Notes under the pieces: model-generated
Told to the model about the DNA's origin: nothing
What the model saw: only the letters and a program-made list of their open reading frames with translations
Databases searched by the model: none
Position numbers and translations under genes: made by a program
Shown: one piece after another, positions 31,951 to 44,504 of the stretch
How positions within the stretch are numbered: position 1 is the stretch's first letter
Layout of the letters: each line of letters starts with the position of its first letter
From: Melampsora larici-populina 98AG31
Lineage: Eukaryota; Basidiomycota; Pucciniomycetes; Pucciniales; Melampsoraceae
Assembly: GCF_000204055.1 (NCBI RefSeq)
Contig: NW_006768765.1
Span: 1,782,658-1,846,657, forward strand
Length of the DNA: 64,000 nucleotides
Direction: 5' to 3'

Positions 31951-34900
31951 AGTCTATTTACAAAGCAAATTGCTGTCTGGCCCCTCTGTGCTCCATGTTT
32001 CATTGAGAATTTTCACTATATCACAAATTGCAACCTTGTTTGGTACCAGGAATGGCATGAGAGGTCTTACTTCTTCCAAAGTCTCATCATTAGCAAATAC
32101 ATCCAAGTCTTCTGACAAGTACAAGATTGTAAAGCTATTGCACATCAAGTGAATAGGATGTGGTATTTTTTTTTCAGAACAAGACTAAACTTATACATGT
32201 GGATACATGCTGAATTGTCCTGGCAAGTTTTCTATTTTCTCTTCTGCAATGTTCCAGAGTGTTGCACTGTCCTTGTATTCTGCCTTTTAAAATCCTTAAT
32301 GGCAGGCTTGCATCTTCTGGAAAAGAAACATGATTGATTTGTATTGAAGATCACAAAGCACAACTCAAAGTGTCTGTCTAACATACAATTTAAGTGTAAT
32401 GAGCCTTTTGAAGATGTCCCACTTGTTTGAAGATCTTGTCACAAACAGGTACATGACCCTTGACTTGCCCAATGTTGACTTGCCCAAATTCTTTATCATG
32501 AAGCCATATTGAGTGAAATTCAGCTTGATATGCAAGGAATAAATGGGCACAGAAACTTACCTTGGCCACAATCTCATTGAGCCTGAGTATGTCCCCAGTG
32601 CCTGTGCTGCTAGTTTGAGATGGCAAATGTATGTTATCATGAAGAAGCTAAAAGAATTCATTCATACAAATAATTAGAGTAAAAACAAAATGAATGGAAA
32701 TGAAAATGGAAAAAAGAAAAGGAAAAAGACTTATGATGGTCTCAAATCGTTTGCAGACTTCTTTCAGCATGACATTGATCAAGGTTTTGAGATCTTTGGG
32801 ATGTGCCACTTTTGGATTCTTGCTTTAACCACCTGAGAGCAATCTTTTTTTCCACTTATCAGGATTGGACAGAATCCCATTCTATAATTACTGGTATCAG
32901 TAACCAAACTTTGAAAGAGAGGTATAGTTAAATGCTTACCATGGATGTAGTGTATAGAGACAGCAGGAGGGTGACTTTCTTGCCTATCTTGTCCTTCTTT
33001 GCAGTGTATTCCTGCAGGTAACCTCACAAGTTTTTCTTTGGGGCAATCTGGCAAATCAAGTTCTGAGAAGGAAGGACCTTGTCAGTTGGTTTTTATTTCA
33101 CTTGATAATAAATCAAAAGTTGTGCTTGTAGCTCTGCAGGTTCTTCTTTTCACAATAGCAGTAGACTTGGACATGATTTCCCAAACCTTGGCCATCTGAT
33201 GTGTCAAATCCTTGTGGATTGTTGTCTTGTGTTGTTGATTTGATGGACCAAGTTAAACAAATACCATAGATTGAAATTTGGTGGTAGATGTCTGTCAGTT
33301 AATGTGAGACAAGAAACAAAGAAAAACTCACTCACGCTGCATGATTTCTGGCCCATGACTGTGTGATGGTTGTCAAGATCAGCACCATCAGAGGATTGAT
33401 TTAAAGTCTTCAATCTAGGTCCCTTTAGCAGAACCAATTGTGGGGGATGGCAAGTTGGGTCATTTTGACAATTATTCTCAAGATAACAACCACAGCAGTT
33501 GCTGTTGTTGCAGTTGTTGTTGTTGTGATTGTTGTGAGTGGTGGTGGTGGGGTTGTTAGGGTTGATTTCGTTGATGTGGGTGGTGTTGTTTTTGTAATCT
33601 CTTCCACCATATTTGTGGTCCAAGTACAACAGAGCTTATTAATGGATGTGAAGAGAATTTTTATATTGAAGAAAATCTGTACTGACTCAAACTGGCTCAA
33701 GTCTCCCATCCAATTGTAATCCAATGAATGAAGTGCGGCCTGGGGAGTAGGTAGGTGTGCTTGTACATGCTTGGGTTTTGATTTACCTTTCTTGTTTGAA
33801 GTCTGCATGGCTGGTGGCGCCTTACACTTACTTGTGGTCACTGGGTTCTTCAACATGTAAGTATTGGGTCCCTTATGCAACACACGGTGGGCTACAGTTG
33901 GTGACCTGTGTGTTGGTATGGATAGCTGGGAGGCATTGGTATTGGATTCCAAAGTGATGTGTGGATGGTTGATGGACCTTTGGAGGGAGTTTGCCCAATT
34001 GATTTCTTGGTTGGCATGGGGAAAAAGAGGTGTTGGGACATTTTTCTGAGGGAATGAGTGCGGCAAGATGAAGATGTGACACCTGAAACAATCATCCAAA
34101 ACCAGAAGTCTTGATTGAGCTTCACTTTAAATAATCCAATCACACAAGTCATGAACAGGGATCCAAGATAAATAGAATAAAATGAGAATGGTTTGAAGGG
34201 AAAATGAGGAAAACAAACACCATCCAATGAACATAGAAAATCAGGAATATATTGACAAAAGAGAGAGAGAGCAATGAAAGAGGAACAAAATATCTTTGAT
34301 TTGAGAAGATTTTTTGTGAAGCTGGTTTTTGTTAGACCAGATTCCTTCCACAAATATACAGATATGTTCACCTCCTATACTGATGTACAGCCCTGTACCA
34401 CTTCTAAGGCCTTCAAATTATTTCTGAAAAATTCCAAAGAATTGTGGATGGTACGTAGTATTATCAGAGTGGAATCTGGGGAAAGGTGACGGTCACAAGC
34501 AAAGGTTGTTGACAAGCGTACTTACAAAAGAGGCACAATAAAATTGGCACTGCAACATCTACCCCAATGGGCAATGCATGCCAAACCTAGCTCCATTCCT
34601 TACTCTACATTGTCTCAAAAACTAATTGTCTCTCAAGTTTTGTCCCAGAAAAATTTTGTGTTCAAGTTTTCCTATCCTCCTTTTATAAACAAAATTGTAA
34701 CCTTATACACACAAAATATTTATACAGTTTCTTAATATCTTATCTACTATTTTTTCAAATCATCTCCAAAAAATTTGTTCAACAATCAGCTCAATTTCTG
34801 TTTTTGTTGTTGGTTTTGTTTTTTTCCCGCCCACCACCCTCTAGTCAGACTAGGGTTAAGTTTCAGGCCTGCAGCCATCTCTTCCTCTTGTCTGAACGCA

Positions 34901-36150
34901 GGGGGGCACTCCAGTGGAGCGCCCAGCGCCTAGTATGGGCCACCCACATGCACTCTCTGCGCTCTCAATCACATGAAACTCGGGCCTCAGGGCCACTTCT
35001 CTGAGTAACCACAACAACCTGTGCCACCATTGCCAACCTGATTCCTTTTCAATCAATATAGAATGACAAACAAGGACCTTTAAGTAATTTGGTATGTGGT
35101 CAAACTTGATGACCAGCTCAAACATGCACTTTGTCTTGTTTGGATCTAGCTCAATTATTCCTATATCTGCCTTCATTTTGAATCTTGCTGTGGATTTCAA
35201 GTTGGCCTTCTATGCAATTCAAGAAAAGTATTGATGGTTGTACAATAAATCTCATGGGTGTGTCTCATGAGAACTCCAACAATCATCTGGCTGGACAAGC
35301 TCATAATTGCTTTCATTTAATGTGCCTCAATATGGGCTTCAGATAAATCTGCAAAACAATTTGGATTGCAAAACAGAAATTAGCTTCAGAAAGAGTCTGA
35401 AGAGGTCTGAAGCCTTCAGAGGTTTGTAAAGCAATGTATGACAGTATAGTGTCTGTACACCTTCCAGGCAAATCTGGTCTGACAAAAACCAGTTTCAGCA
35501 TGGTTTCAAGTTGGCATTGTTTATCAATTTTCATATTTCAATCCTCTGAGATATCTTAAATGACTTATGAAAATAAAGAATTAAAAAACATCTCAGATGA
35601 GATCAATAAGTCTTTGTATCAGTTACCTTGGTGTGCATTGGTGAGTTGCCTAGCTGGTGGACTACAAATTTCATCAAAGGAACTTCCTGTTGTGTCTGTG
35701 AATTGGAGGCCACAAATCCTATTGTGGCCAGTTCACTGCAAGAAGTGTACTATGTCAGAGTGTGGATTGATCAGACAGATGCAATTAAGATGATTAAACT
35801 TACTGTGTTAATCAACCAACAGGTCAGCAAGCTCTAAAGAGCTGGCTGAGTTCAAAGTTGTCAGGAAGTGGCAGTTATATTCCTCATTCAAGCCTTGAGG
35901 AGGTAATCCAGGCAAAGTAAAGTAGAAAGCAAAGTGCTTGCTCCATTGTTTTGATGTATCCCCTAAGAGTTTGTTGCAGTAAAGCACCAGTCACATATAT
36001 TGAATGAGATTTCTGTTAGCATTTTTGTGCCAGGGATTCTGTAAAGGCATTTTGATGAAGTTCCCAGTGCCAACATCCCCTGGGTTTTATGTGAGTTTAC
36101 ATGGTAGGCTGCAAGTGAGTAGATACAATACAACTCTCACCATACATAAG
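31951..36150 (-). mobile_element. Decayed transposon-related region (unassigned family)
   Basis: Several short minus-strand stretches look like exons but are separated by stops and uncertain junctions. The clearest, 35990-35808, reads LLGDTSKQWSKHFAFYF and then GLPPQGLNEEYNCHF. I recall this SK-x-W-x-KH / GLP / EYN-x-HF pattern from a repeated basidiomycete transposon-associated family, but cannot name it securely. Other protein-like pieces lie at 35745-35631 (SELATIGFVASNSQ), 35200-35050, 33054-32940 and 32148-31954. A ~25-bp inverted similarity (TGGTTTTTGTnAGACCAGATT) occurs at 34322 (plus) and 35495 (minus). A GC-rich island at 34825-35010 with a CTAGTC-A-GACTAG palindrome may be a separate insertion. 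Probably a dead element; borders unknown. Confidence 0.35.
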
Positions 36151-37156
36151 ATCGCCACAATATTTTTTTCATGAAGACATCCTTGTGCAATTCAATTGCA
36201 TTGAATACTCTCCAGAGGTCTCTTCCCAATCAATGTCATCATCAACAACGGTTTTTTAATGTGTTGCACCAATAAAGTGATCAAGGAGTAAGTCATAGAC
36301 CCCCCCAATTGAACAGATCAACTTCAATGATGTACTCTGTCTTTCCAAGCTTCCATATGTGTGTCTACAATCGCTTCAAAATCCTTGATCTATTGAAAAT
36401 CATCAACAATTGCCTCAGTCAGGTGCCCTTAGTATTAGAAAAACTACAATGCAGGTCCCAACTCCAAGGGTGTCCCATCGATAATTTTCATGTCGACGAG
36501 CAACAGCGTGGGGGTTTGTTGAGTTTGGGAATCATCATCATTTCTTCACTCAATCAATCAGCTCGATCTCTAGCTCAATTTGATATTTGCAACGCCATTA
36601 TGCACACTTCTTTGATGATGATGGCTCACACTGTCTTGACTGATAGATCGACTCTACATATCATTGCAATGGTTCCTAATGCTTTGTTTATGAAACAGCT
36701 CTGTGTTTGCCTTCGCTCATTCATGATGCTTGTCTGAGTCTTCAATCCTCAAGGTGTCTCACAAAACCCTAAGATGTAGGGGGATATACATTCAGATTTC
36801 ACTGTAGCGGAAATTTACAAGAACTACCAGAGTGCTCGTGGTTAATCAATATGATGATGTACAGAATTTGTACGTAAAGTCGAAACAAGTAGATTGAGGG
36901 TCATTTTTACGATAGGAAGAATGAAAGACCTTGGATAGTAGGCAAAGATTTGCGATGATAGTTGAAAAGAGTGCTTTGACCGAAAAATATGACTTTGTAT
37001 GTGACTCTCTTGGTTGAAATTCTGCTCAAAAGAATAACTGGAGTCTTTGTAAATGATAGTATCCAATCCAACGGGAGTACACCAGTTGCAAAATCCAGCA
37101 TCAGTAAGAGGTTCCAAAAAAGATCAAGTGCTCTACACACCTTACTTGCGCGTAAT
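36151..37156. other. Intergenic, no gene recognised
   Basis: Mixed-composition DNA with a few short frames (for example 36309-36737) lacking start context or family features. It forms the 3' flank of the minus-strand cutinase gene. Confidence 0.35.
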
Positions 37157-38120
37157 CTAAAGCCTAGCGACGGCAAAATTTATAGCTGCCCTCTCGCTGC
37201 TCGATCCGGCGTAAGCTAAGTGAGGGATGATGGAGCCAACAGTTTGACATATTGAGTCCCCGGTTAGGCAACAATCAAAGGTGATTGAAGAATACTGTGT
37301 AGGCATTCGAATACCAAGGAGAGAAGCAATGCCGGATCCCGTTCTCTGTTAATTGATTTCAATCAGTTAGATCAAGAGCTTCTCAAGATGAAAGAAGGTA
37401 GGAAGACTTTTGATGATTGCCTGTAGAGGTGATACTGACCGCTGAACACATATTTTGAGGCGCACCGGATGTGAAGTAAGGGTTCCCGTACAGCACAATC
37501 GCGACAATCAAATTAGGCGAAATTGATAGGTTCCTCATTGTCTGAGTTACTACCATGGCCTTTGACCATCAAGTAGGCGAACGGGGGTGGAGTCAAAAAG
37601 TAAGCGATACACATGCCATGCGATTCCAAAGACCATTCAAAGCCGACCTACACCTTCCGAATATCCAATCAAAACGTAAACTTGTTCAGGACATTGGCTT
37701 TGTTGTGCCGTCAAGTATCGATTGGCATCAGCAGCACCTTGTAATGGTCCTGTCGTGTAGTCTACTGATGCCGGATACACGACCTCGTAGTTTGCACCAC
37801 CAGGTACAGCAGCTAGAACTCCGTTGATAAACCCACGATATCCTGTGGGGCGGACTTGACTCTCACCCGTACCTCTCGCACTTTCAAGAGAACGAGAAGT
37901 TAAAACCAGACTAATTGTGAATCACAAGGATCAAATATTCAAGAAAAAAAACCAAGAGAACAGGGAAAGTAGGACGTGGGAAAAGGAAAATGGAGACACA
38001 TTACCTTACTATCTTGTAAGTGGTGCATCCAGTTCCACCACCAATCAATGGTTTGGCAATGAGCACTTTTAGTAAGCTTAAGCACATGACAAGAATGATT
38101 GTAGCATTGATAGAGTTCAT
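37157..38120 (-). CDS. Secreted cutinase (cutin/polyester hydrolase)
   Basis: Four exons (minus strand) 38120-38005, 37880-37652, 37559-37440 and 37345-37157 encode 217 aa, the usual cutinase length; all phases close. A signal peptide is evident (MNSINATIILVMCLSLLKVLIA). Family marks in order are SARGTGES; the nucleophile elbow GYSEG with Ser113; LYGNPYFTSG; FDCCLTGDSICQ with Asp185; and IPHLAYA with His197. Together these form a complete Ser-Asp-His triad. Cutinases hydrolyse the plant cuticle polyester and are used by plant-associated fungi at the leaf surface. The elbow has Glu where many cutinases have Gln. No single exon is long enough to stand out as an open frame, so a scan of long frames would miss this gene. 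A TATATA box lies 106 bp upstream of the ATG. Confidence 0.88.
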
Positions 38121-38225
38121 TTTACGTTGAATATAAATTGAAGACTTCACCCAGTCAGCAAAAGGAAATAATCAAGAGCATGGCAATGAGCTCAAGACCT
38201 CTGAAGACGTGTTATGATACACTTG

Positions 38226-38231
38226 TATATA
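38226..38231 (-). promoter_or_regulatory. Candidate TATA box of the cutinase gene
   Basis: TATATA lies 106 bp upstream of the cutinase ATG. It is supported only by position and sequence. Confidence 0.35.
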
Positions 38232-38949
38232 GGAAAAAACACTGAGCACTCCCTGCTACGCACCTTTTCAAGATCAAAACTCAAGACTTTTAGATATTAT
38301 ATGAAACTGTTAAGAAATCTGCAGGATTGTTGTGGAGAGCAATTCAGTGGAAGACCATGGAGCCTTTTATAATAATTGCAAAGATAGTCTCATAGAGCAA
38401 ATTCATGCCGCACGTTCTCGTATCCTCATCTTCGCATTGGCTAACTCAAACTGGTCCACTTCTCAGATTGACAACTACTTTCCTTCATCGATCAACACTT
38501 ATCTTATATAACCAGCACATCATTTCTGACTGAAAGAATCCAATCACGAAAGAATTGTGATATAGGTTGATGGCCGAATGAAGAATGAGGTAATAAAAGG
38601 GAAAGAAACATATGAAGGTTTTACAAGAAGAGGAAGAGGAGTTTGAAGAAACTTTAAGGGAGTTGAACCGATGCTTGTGATCAATGGGCACGGTATGTAA
38701 AAAATGTCGTGATATTTACTTTCCTGAGGATGTACTGATTGTGTTGAGCCTCGAGAGGCACAGCGATCAAATCGATATCTCAAATATCATTAGGAGGCTC
38801 GTTTTCAACGATTTTTGGAGCTCTTCTCAAAAGTGGCTTATAAATCACGTCGAAACATCTTTTTGGCGAGATCAACCATTCATTAGAGACTAAACCAAGC
38901 ACCCGCACGTTGTTCAATCAAGTCATATGGGTTTCCGGTTTCTGTAGGT

Positions 38950-39577
38950 GAAATCACCTTTACCGCCGAGGAAGTTTCTATGAAGGCTGGTTTGATATGC
39001 CATTGCATAACTTGTCGAACCATGACATGCAAGATGATTTCTCAAGTAGTCGATGGATCGTTTATCATCTGACTCATATGTCCACTTCCAATCGATATCA
39101 GCGTCTTTCTCTTACAATTTACAGGCTAGTGCTCAATCAATTAAGATTACTCATGGTCAACCGAAAGTATATAAAGACACGACTAGTGACAGCGGCAAAC
39201 CTGTTTATCGGCAGATTCCCCAAAAAAACAGCTGGAATGGGATCCATTGACCGAATGTGATTTTGTTGATCGTCAGTCGCTTAGAAGTGATTCCAGACGG
39301 AGCGATGATCAAAGTAGGTTGTATTCAAGAATCCGAATCTGTAGAGCCACAAAGCGAAGTCTATGTAGAACGTGCTCTAGAAAGTCTAGGATTGTGAGTC
39401 GAATCACAATTCTTTGAACTTGATAGCTTTTTTTTCTGAGAGGTGAAATCTTAGATTCATTCCTTGAAAGATGATTAAAATCCTAATTCGAACGCATTGT
39501 TCTCTTTGTTTTTTAGAGCTGGGAATAATAAAAATACGAAATCATTCAAAGGCATGATGAAAAAGAAGTTTGAGTAA
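38950..39577 (+). pseudogene. Relic of a GFA-type (glutathione-dependent formaldehyde-activating/CENP-V fold) gene
   Basis: Plus-strand pieces match the GFA fold in order. GEITFTAEEVSMKAG and the zinc-site CHCITCR lie at 38962-39020. ASFSYNLQ, SIKITHGQPKVYKD and SDSGKPVYR lie at 39102-39215. After an in-frame TGA (about 39247) comes GAMIKVGCIQESESVEP up to LESLGL, and then a clean intron to a last exon ending at the TAA at 39575-39577. The upstream GSC-x-CG exon and the second zinc CxxC (FCxxCG) are absent, so zinc binding would be lost. It is called a pseudogene rather than an active gene, although the 3' splice junction remains perfect. A more decayed copy lies near 44505-45040. Confidence 0.5.
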
Positions 39578-41825
39578 AGCTTAATGTTAGAACTCATTGC
39601 TGCACGTTTCTTTTTGGCTTTTTTACATTATCATTTTGTTGTCAAATCCAACATATAAACTGTTAATCTTTGTATGAATCTCATAGTACAGCCATAGGTG
39701 AGTTGATGAGGCTTCCACTGTTGAATGCCATCAAAGGGGGTAAAAATCTTATCTTGCAATCCAGAATCGTGCCATCTTTCTTGCGCAAAGCCTTAATCGA
39801 GTTCAACCATACATCAAACTATGGTTATGTGCTCTTTCTAGTGTCTATAAAATTGAGGAAAGTACTTCAAATTTGCCAAGACTTTGCAATATGCTATAGC
39901 TCACATGTTCAGCGGTCGGTACCCAAGGTTTCCATCAAGTGTTGCGAGCATGACCAGCGCTTGGACTGGAAGCGCCTCAGGACTGAGTCGTGCCTGTCGT
40001 ACGACATACGCCGGGCACCTATAGTTGAAATGACATTTATCACCTCCAATAATTACTGTGTTATTGCTCGCTTCACGAGAATAGGCCTCGCCAGTATTGA
40101 TGCTTCATTGCCCTCGTTCGCCAGCGAGACTTTACACCAACTCGCGCTGCTCAGATGATTATGAGTCAGCCTATGTAAATTAGCTCTATGGTCATCTAGA
40201 TTTGCGGAAACTTCACCTGCCTCTTCTTCCTACAGGCCCACCATGTCATCAAGAGAAACGCTTCCGTCAAGTTTGGTTTAGCTGAGTGCTTCCCTCCCTT
40301 CAATCAAAGATTTTATATGCCGTATCCAAACCGAGAGATTACAAAGTTGCCGTATACTTTATGATCAATTACTGAGAAGATTAAACCTTTCTACAAACAA
40401 TGTCGTGCTCTCTCTTGAAATGAGCTACATCCATAAAACATCTTGAATTTCTTGAAGAATTTCTGCTTACTTGCTGTTCCTGATCAATGAGTGATCTTTT
40501 CTTAGACCCTTGCTAGTTGAAGTATTCGTGATTTGATTACAAGCTATAAATTTAATCAAGCTAGTTAAGTTGTAGTCTACTTGGATGATTTGAATATCTT
40601 ACAATCTTATCAAGTCCTTTCGACTTGATACGTTTTATTCAGAACACAGACAAATAATCAGGTCGTAAACATATTTGAAAAATTCGATCATAGAATCAAG
40701 TTTTGATGTTGGACTGCTTACATAATTTGTGATTTAACATAGGGAACTTGTACTTTACAGTTCATTGAGACTCAAGTTTCTCAATTTAATCCCCTCGCAA
40801 TGACTTCAGCTTGTGAATCGTAAGCCGGCTGTATTTTTAGCAATCAATCAGTTTTGTCCCTGTTTTTCACATTTTGAAGGAGGAGAGCAGTGGACTTACT
40901 CACTTGAACGACAGCGGAAGTGATGGTTGAAAAACGAATTGAAGAAAAGACAGGTGTACATCTTACCAATCTCTTCGTGATCATTGCAATATGTAGCCTT
41001 CATCTTAACCCGAAAGGTAGAATGGAAGGCGTAAGTCCACCCATTACCTGACCATTGTTAATTGGGAAAGGTTACTGACAAAAAGAGGCTTCTAAGAGAG
41101 AAGAGAGTCAATGATACCGTTAATATGAGCCTGTGGTCAGATATATGTCACCCCAGCGTTTTTGGATAAGCCTGTTCCCTGGCGGTGCTTGTCTCGTGTT
41201 GTTATTTGATAGTGTAGAGGCATTTTCTATGAGAAATCAAAAAGAACCGTTGAAATGATGATGTAATTTGCGTGATGGTATTTCTTCAGAGTCATCCAAT
41301 CCATCTTATTAGGGTGAGATTTGGACTGCATCAGCTTGCACTTTATTGAAGAGAAAGTATGATGTTGCCTATAGTTTGGATCAGCCTGAGATATTAGTGC
41401 GAGTTGTTTGGAGTTGCTTCCACTGAGCAAAAGAGAACAATTAAACTTTAGGAATTTCCTCAGAGGTTGTTGTATACCAAGAGCCGCGATGAATGATCGA
41501 CATACTGTCCAAACATATAGAGAAAAGCAGGTTTGTTAGCATACAGTACCATCACAAAGGAAAGATGGGGTTACTGAACACGAGAAATGAAACATTACAA
41601 TACATTTTGAACATAATCATCCTAAGTATGTGATAACATTTCTTAGAGAGGTCACGTGTGGATCAGCTTCTAAGCTGTATGAATCGGATACAAATATCCC
41701 AACTTTCTCGGATCGCTGTTCCTCTCCATCCCAACCCTCTACCACCACCACGAGATTATCCTTTCCATAAAACCTTTTTCACTACCTCTTGAATCCTTCC
41801 CACTTTCTTCAACTTCTTTGTCATC
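39578..41825. other. Intergenic; no gene recognised
   Basis: The first ~300 bp resemble the DNA downstream of the second GFA relic (45040-45270), showing that the duplication included flank. A GC-richer patch at 39910-40110 stands out from the AT-rich surroundings and may be an insertion. The rest has only short shadow frames. Confidence 0.4.
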
Positions 41826-42354
41826 ATGAATCTCCCCAAGTTAACTTCTAGAATGATCTTCGGTCCTCGTTTTCAAAAAACCCTCTTTGTTTACTTCCCG
41901 TTGAACTTCTTCTTTGTTATCTTTTTGATTTTTGGCACTCACAAGATCTCTCCTCGCAAAGTTCCAGAGTTGTTCATCCTTAAACTCATCGCTAAAAAAT
42001 TGTACATCATTCTTCCTTGGGCTTATTTCTATGCTCATATTCTTTACTCTCGCCACGACACTCTTCCAAAGAAGTGTTCGACTGATCCTGAGAAAGATAT
42101 CGAACTCGGTCCAGTAGCTCCTCTTCCGAAACCTCTCGATGCTCCAATCCCCCACCTCAAGAACCGAACTCCACGAAACACCCTTCCAGCCGAATTTGTT
42201 GAAATTGATCTAGGTATGTTATCTTTCCTACTGTTCTTCTTTCTCATGATTCTATAAACTAGTCTAACAAACTCTTCAATTGCTTCTAGGTGAAGGTCCC
42301 TCAAACTGCGGTCTTCCTGGTTCTCCTCGACCTTTTTCAACATGTGAAGTTTAA
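41826..42354 (+). CDS. Small membrane protein of unknown function
   Basis: Two exons (41826-42213, 42290-42354) encode 150 aa. There are two hydrophobic segments, at about residues 20-38 (LFVYFPLNFFFVIFLIF) and 59-75 (LYIILPWAYFYAHILY). The tail is Pro-rich and hydrophilic (EKDIELGPVAPLPKPL) and ends GLPGSPRPFSTCEV. The intron is 76 nt with good GTATGT and TTCTAG sites. The first hydrophobic segment could be a signal anchor. No known family is recognised. Two decayed tandem copies follow at 42750-43140 and 43465-43820, so this is the best-preserved member of a local cluster. Confidence 0.6.
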
Positions 42355-42749
42355 AGAACTTGACTCGATTTCACCTTGGTATGTTATCTCTGCCTTCATT
42401 TGTCATCTATTCATCTTTCCTGAGAGCGAATTCATTATTTGTTTTGATCAATCTAATCCTTTTGACCTTTCCCAATTCTCTTGTGGCTTGACAGGCGATG
42501 CGTTCCTTCATCTATTTCCTTATCTCGATGGCTTGTTTTGTGACCATTCCATTCTCTCGTTTGAAATGTGTTCTTGTTGTTATTGTTTTGCGATGATGAG
42601 TAGGAGTTTACTTTTTGAACATATGTATCGAGTCGTTGCCGATATTTGAATCAATTAGTACTTTGAATACCCTCACTCTGAGCTCCTTTACTTCTATCTG
42701 TCAATCTAATCTGTAATCGAAAGATATATATCAACATCTCTTTTCAAAT

Positions 42750-43140
42750 GCTTTGAAGTGGCCGAATGGATAGGGATTTCAAAGATACCAAATTAGTAGC
42801 TTGCTTCGTCCATCATAAGGCTACAATTGTGAGAATTGGTTTGTGCAACGTTTGCCATATTCAGAGGGCTTTGCGTTTCTCCACTGTCACCGAGAAAGAT
42901 ATCAAGCTTGGTCCAGTAGCTCCTCCTCCAAAGCTATCGATGCTATGTTTTCCACTCTTTCAAACCAAACTCCCCAAAAGTCGCCTCCACATGAGTTGCT
43001 GAGGTCAATATAGGTATGTATACAGTCTTTTGTTACTGAGTTTGCTTCTTTTTGATCGTATTCTGATGTTTTCCTTCTCCATCATTCTTTTTAGGCGAGT
43101 GTCTCCTCCTCGACCTGTCCTAACATATAACGTCTGAAGA
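42750..43140 (+). pseudogene. Decayed tandem copy 1 of the 41826 gene
   Basis: It contains a block matching the parent (EKDIKLGPVAPPPK against EKDIELGPVAPLPK), then a frame break. The donor region (ATAGGTATGT) and the second-exon equivalent (CGAGTGTCTCCTCCTCGACCTG) are still visible. Its upstream part is shared with copy 2 rather than with the parent (CATAAGGCTACAATTGTGAG). No full frame is left. Confidence 0.55.
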
Positions 43141-43464
43141 CCTCTTCCTTTGAAGTATTATTCTTCATCAGATTGGCTATAATGTCTTTTGGGGCAGGGT
43201 TGGAGGATGCGATATGAATTTAGAGGAATGGAGTTCCTGATATCTCAATTTGCATTACCTCATTAAGGCTCAGTAGTCACTTTTCAATTCAGTGATATTG
43301 AGTTGGCTTTCATTGTTAAAATGTAAATAATGAGTAAATAGTGCTACTTGAAACAATCTGAACTACTTCGAATACCCTCGCTTACCCCCCCTTTACTCTT
43401 ATCCACCACTTTTACCTGTAATACAAAAGTACCCATTGATATATCCTTTAACGTGCCTTGAAGT

Positions 43465-43820
43465 GACCCAACGAATATGGATCTCAAAGATATACAAGTA
43501 ATTGGTTGCTATGTATATCATAAGGCTACAGTTGCGAGAATCACTTTGTGCAACTTTCTGTTAGCAAGCTCGGTCCAGCAGCTCCTCCTACAAACTTGCT
43601 CGATGCTATGCTGCCCACACCCGCGTACCAAATTTCACAAAACATTGTTTCACTTGGATTTGTTGAAGTCAAGCTAGGTATACGATACTCTCTTTTGAGA
43701 TTGAGTTCGCTTCTTTTTGATCGGATTCTGATGTTTTCTCTCTCCACAGTTCTTTTCTGTGGAAGGTCCCTCGGAAAAAGGTCTTCCTGATATCACTTGA
43801 CCTTTTCTGGCATGCAGCGT
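43465..43820 (+). pseudogene. Decayed tandem copy 2 of the 41826 gene
   Basis: It resembles copy 1 over most of its length (CATAAGGCTACAGTTGCGAG; TTCTGATGTTTTC) and the parent over the SKLGPAAPPTNLLDA and VEVKLG blocks, the latter ending at the intron donor. The second-exon equivalent keeps GGAAGGTCCCTC. Frame breaks prevent a complete product. Confidence 0.55.
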
Positions 43821-44504
43821 TTCAAAAACTGTTTTATTGATTATCTATACGATCAGATTGCCAATAATGCCTGTTAGTTCATGGGTGGAGGTTATGGCAT
43901 TAAATTAGACGTTGGAGTTGCTGATGTCTTGATATGAATCATCTCGATGATGCCCACGAGTTCCTTTTCCTTGAACTTTTACATGGAAGAGAGTAACATG
44001 AAATGATGGGTTGTTCAAAATGTAGGCTAATCAACACGTGCTCATAAGTTTTACCAAAATCATTGGAATCTGTTTTTCACATGCCTCATTGTTGTGCAAG
44101 ACCCTGCTAGGGCGACTTGGTTTCTCTAGCTCTAGCTCAGCCAGCCTAAATCCTCTTAGATAAGTCATTCCATGGAACAATTCAATCATGACCTCATTGG
44201 ATAGATCTAGAAATGCACAAAGTAACAGATTTGGAACGGTTCTTCAAATCTTTCTTCATTCCTTCGTAACAAAAGCCTTCTTCAGATTGAGGTTGAGTAT
44301 TTGAATCAAAATAGATCTTGAAAAAAATCATCTAAACAGACGCTTCAGATGGAGTTATACAACTTGTACATCTCGATAACGAGCCCATTAGGTAAGTATT
44401 TCTCTATTGTACAAAACATCGTCTACAGGATAGAAAGATCCTTCAAATGCTATGCCCCTGGCGCAGGATCTTGAAATCAAATTTAAGTTTTTGAATTAAA
44501 TATC

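Noticed and set aside
42290..42649. Hydrophobic 119-codon frame
   Set aside because: It starts at GTG inside the second exon of the small membrane-protein gene in a different frame.
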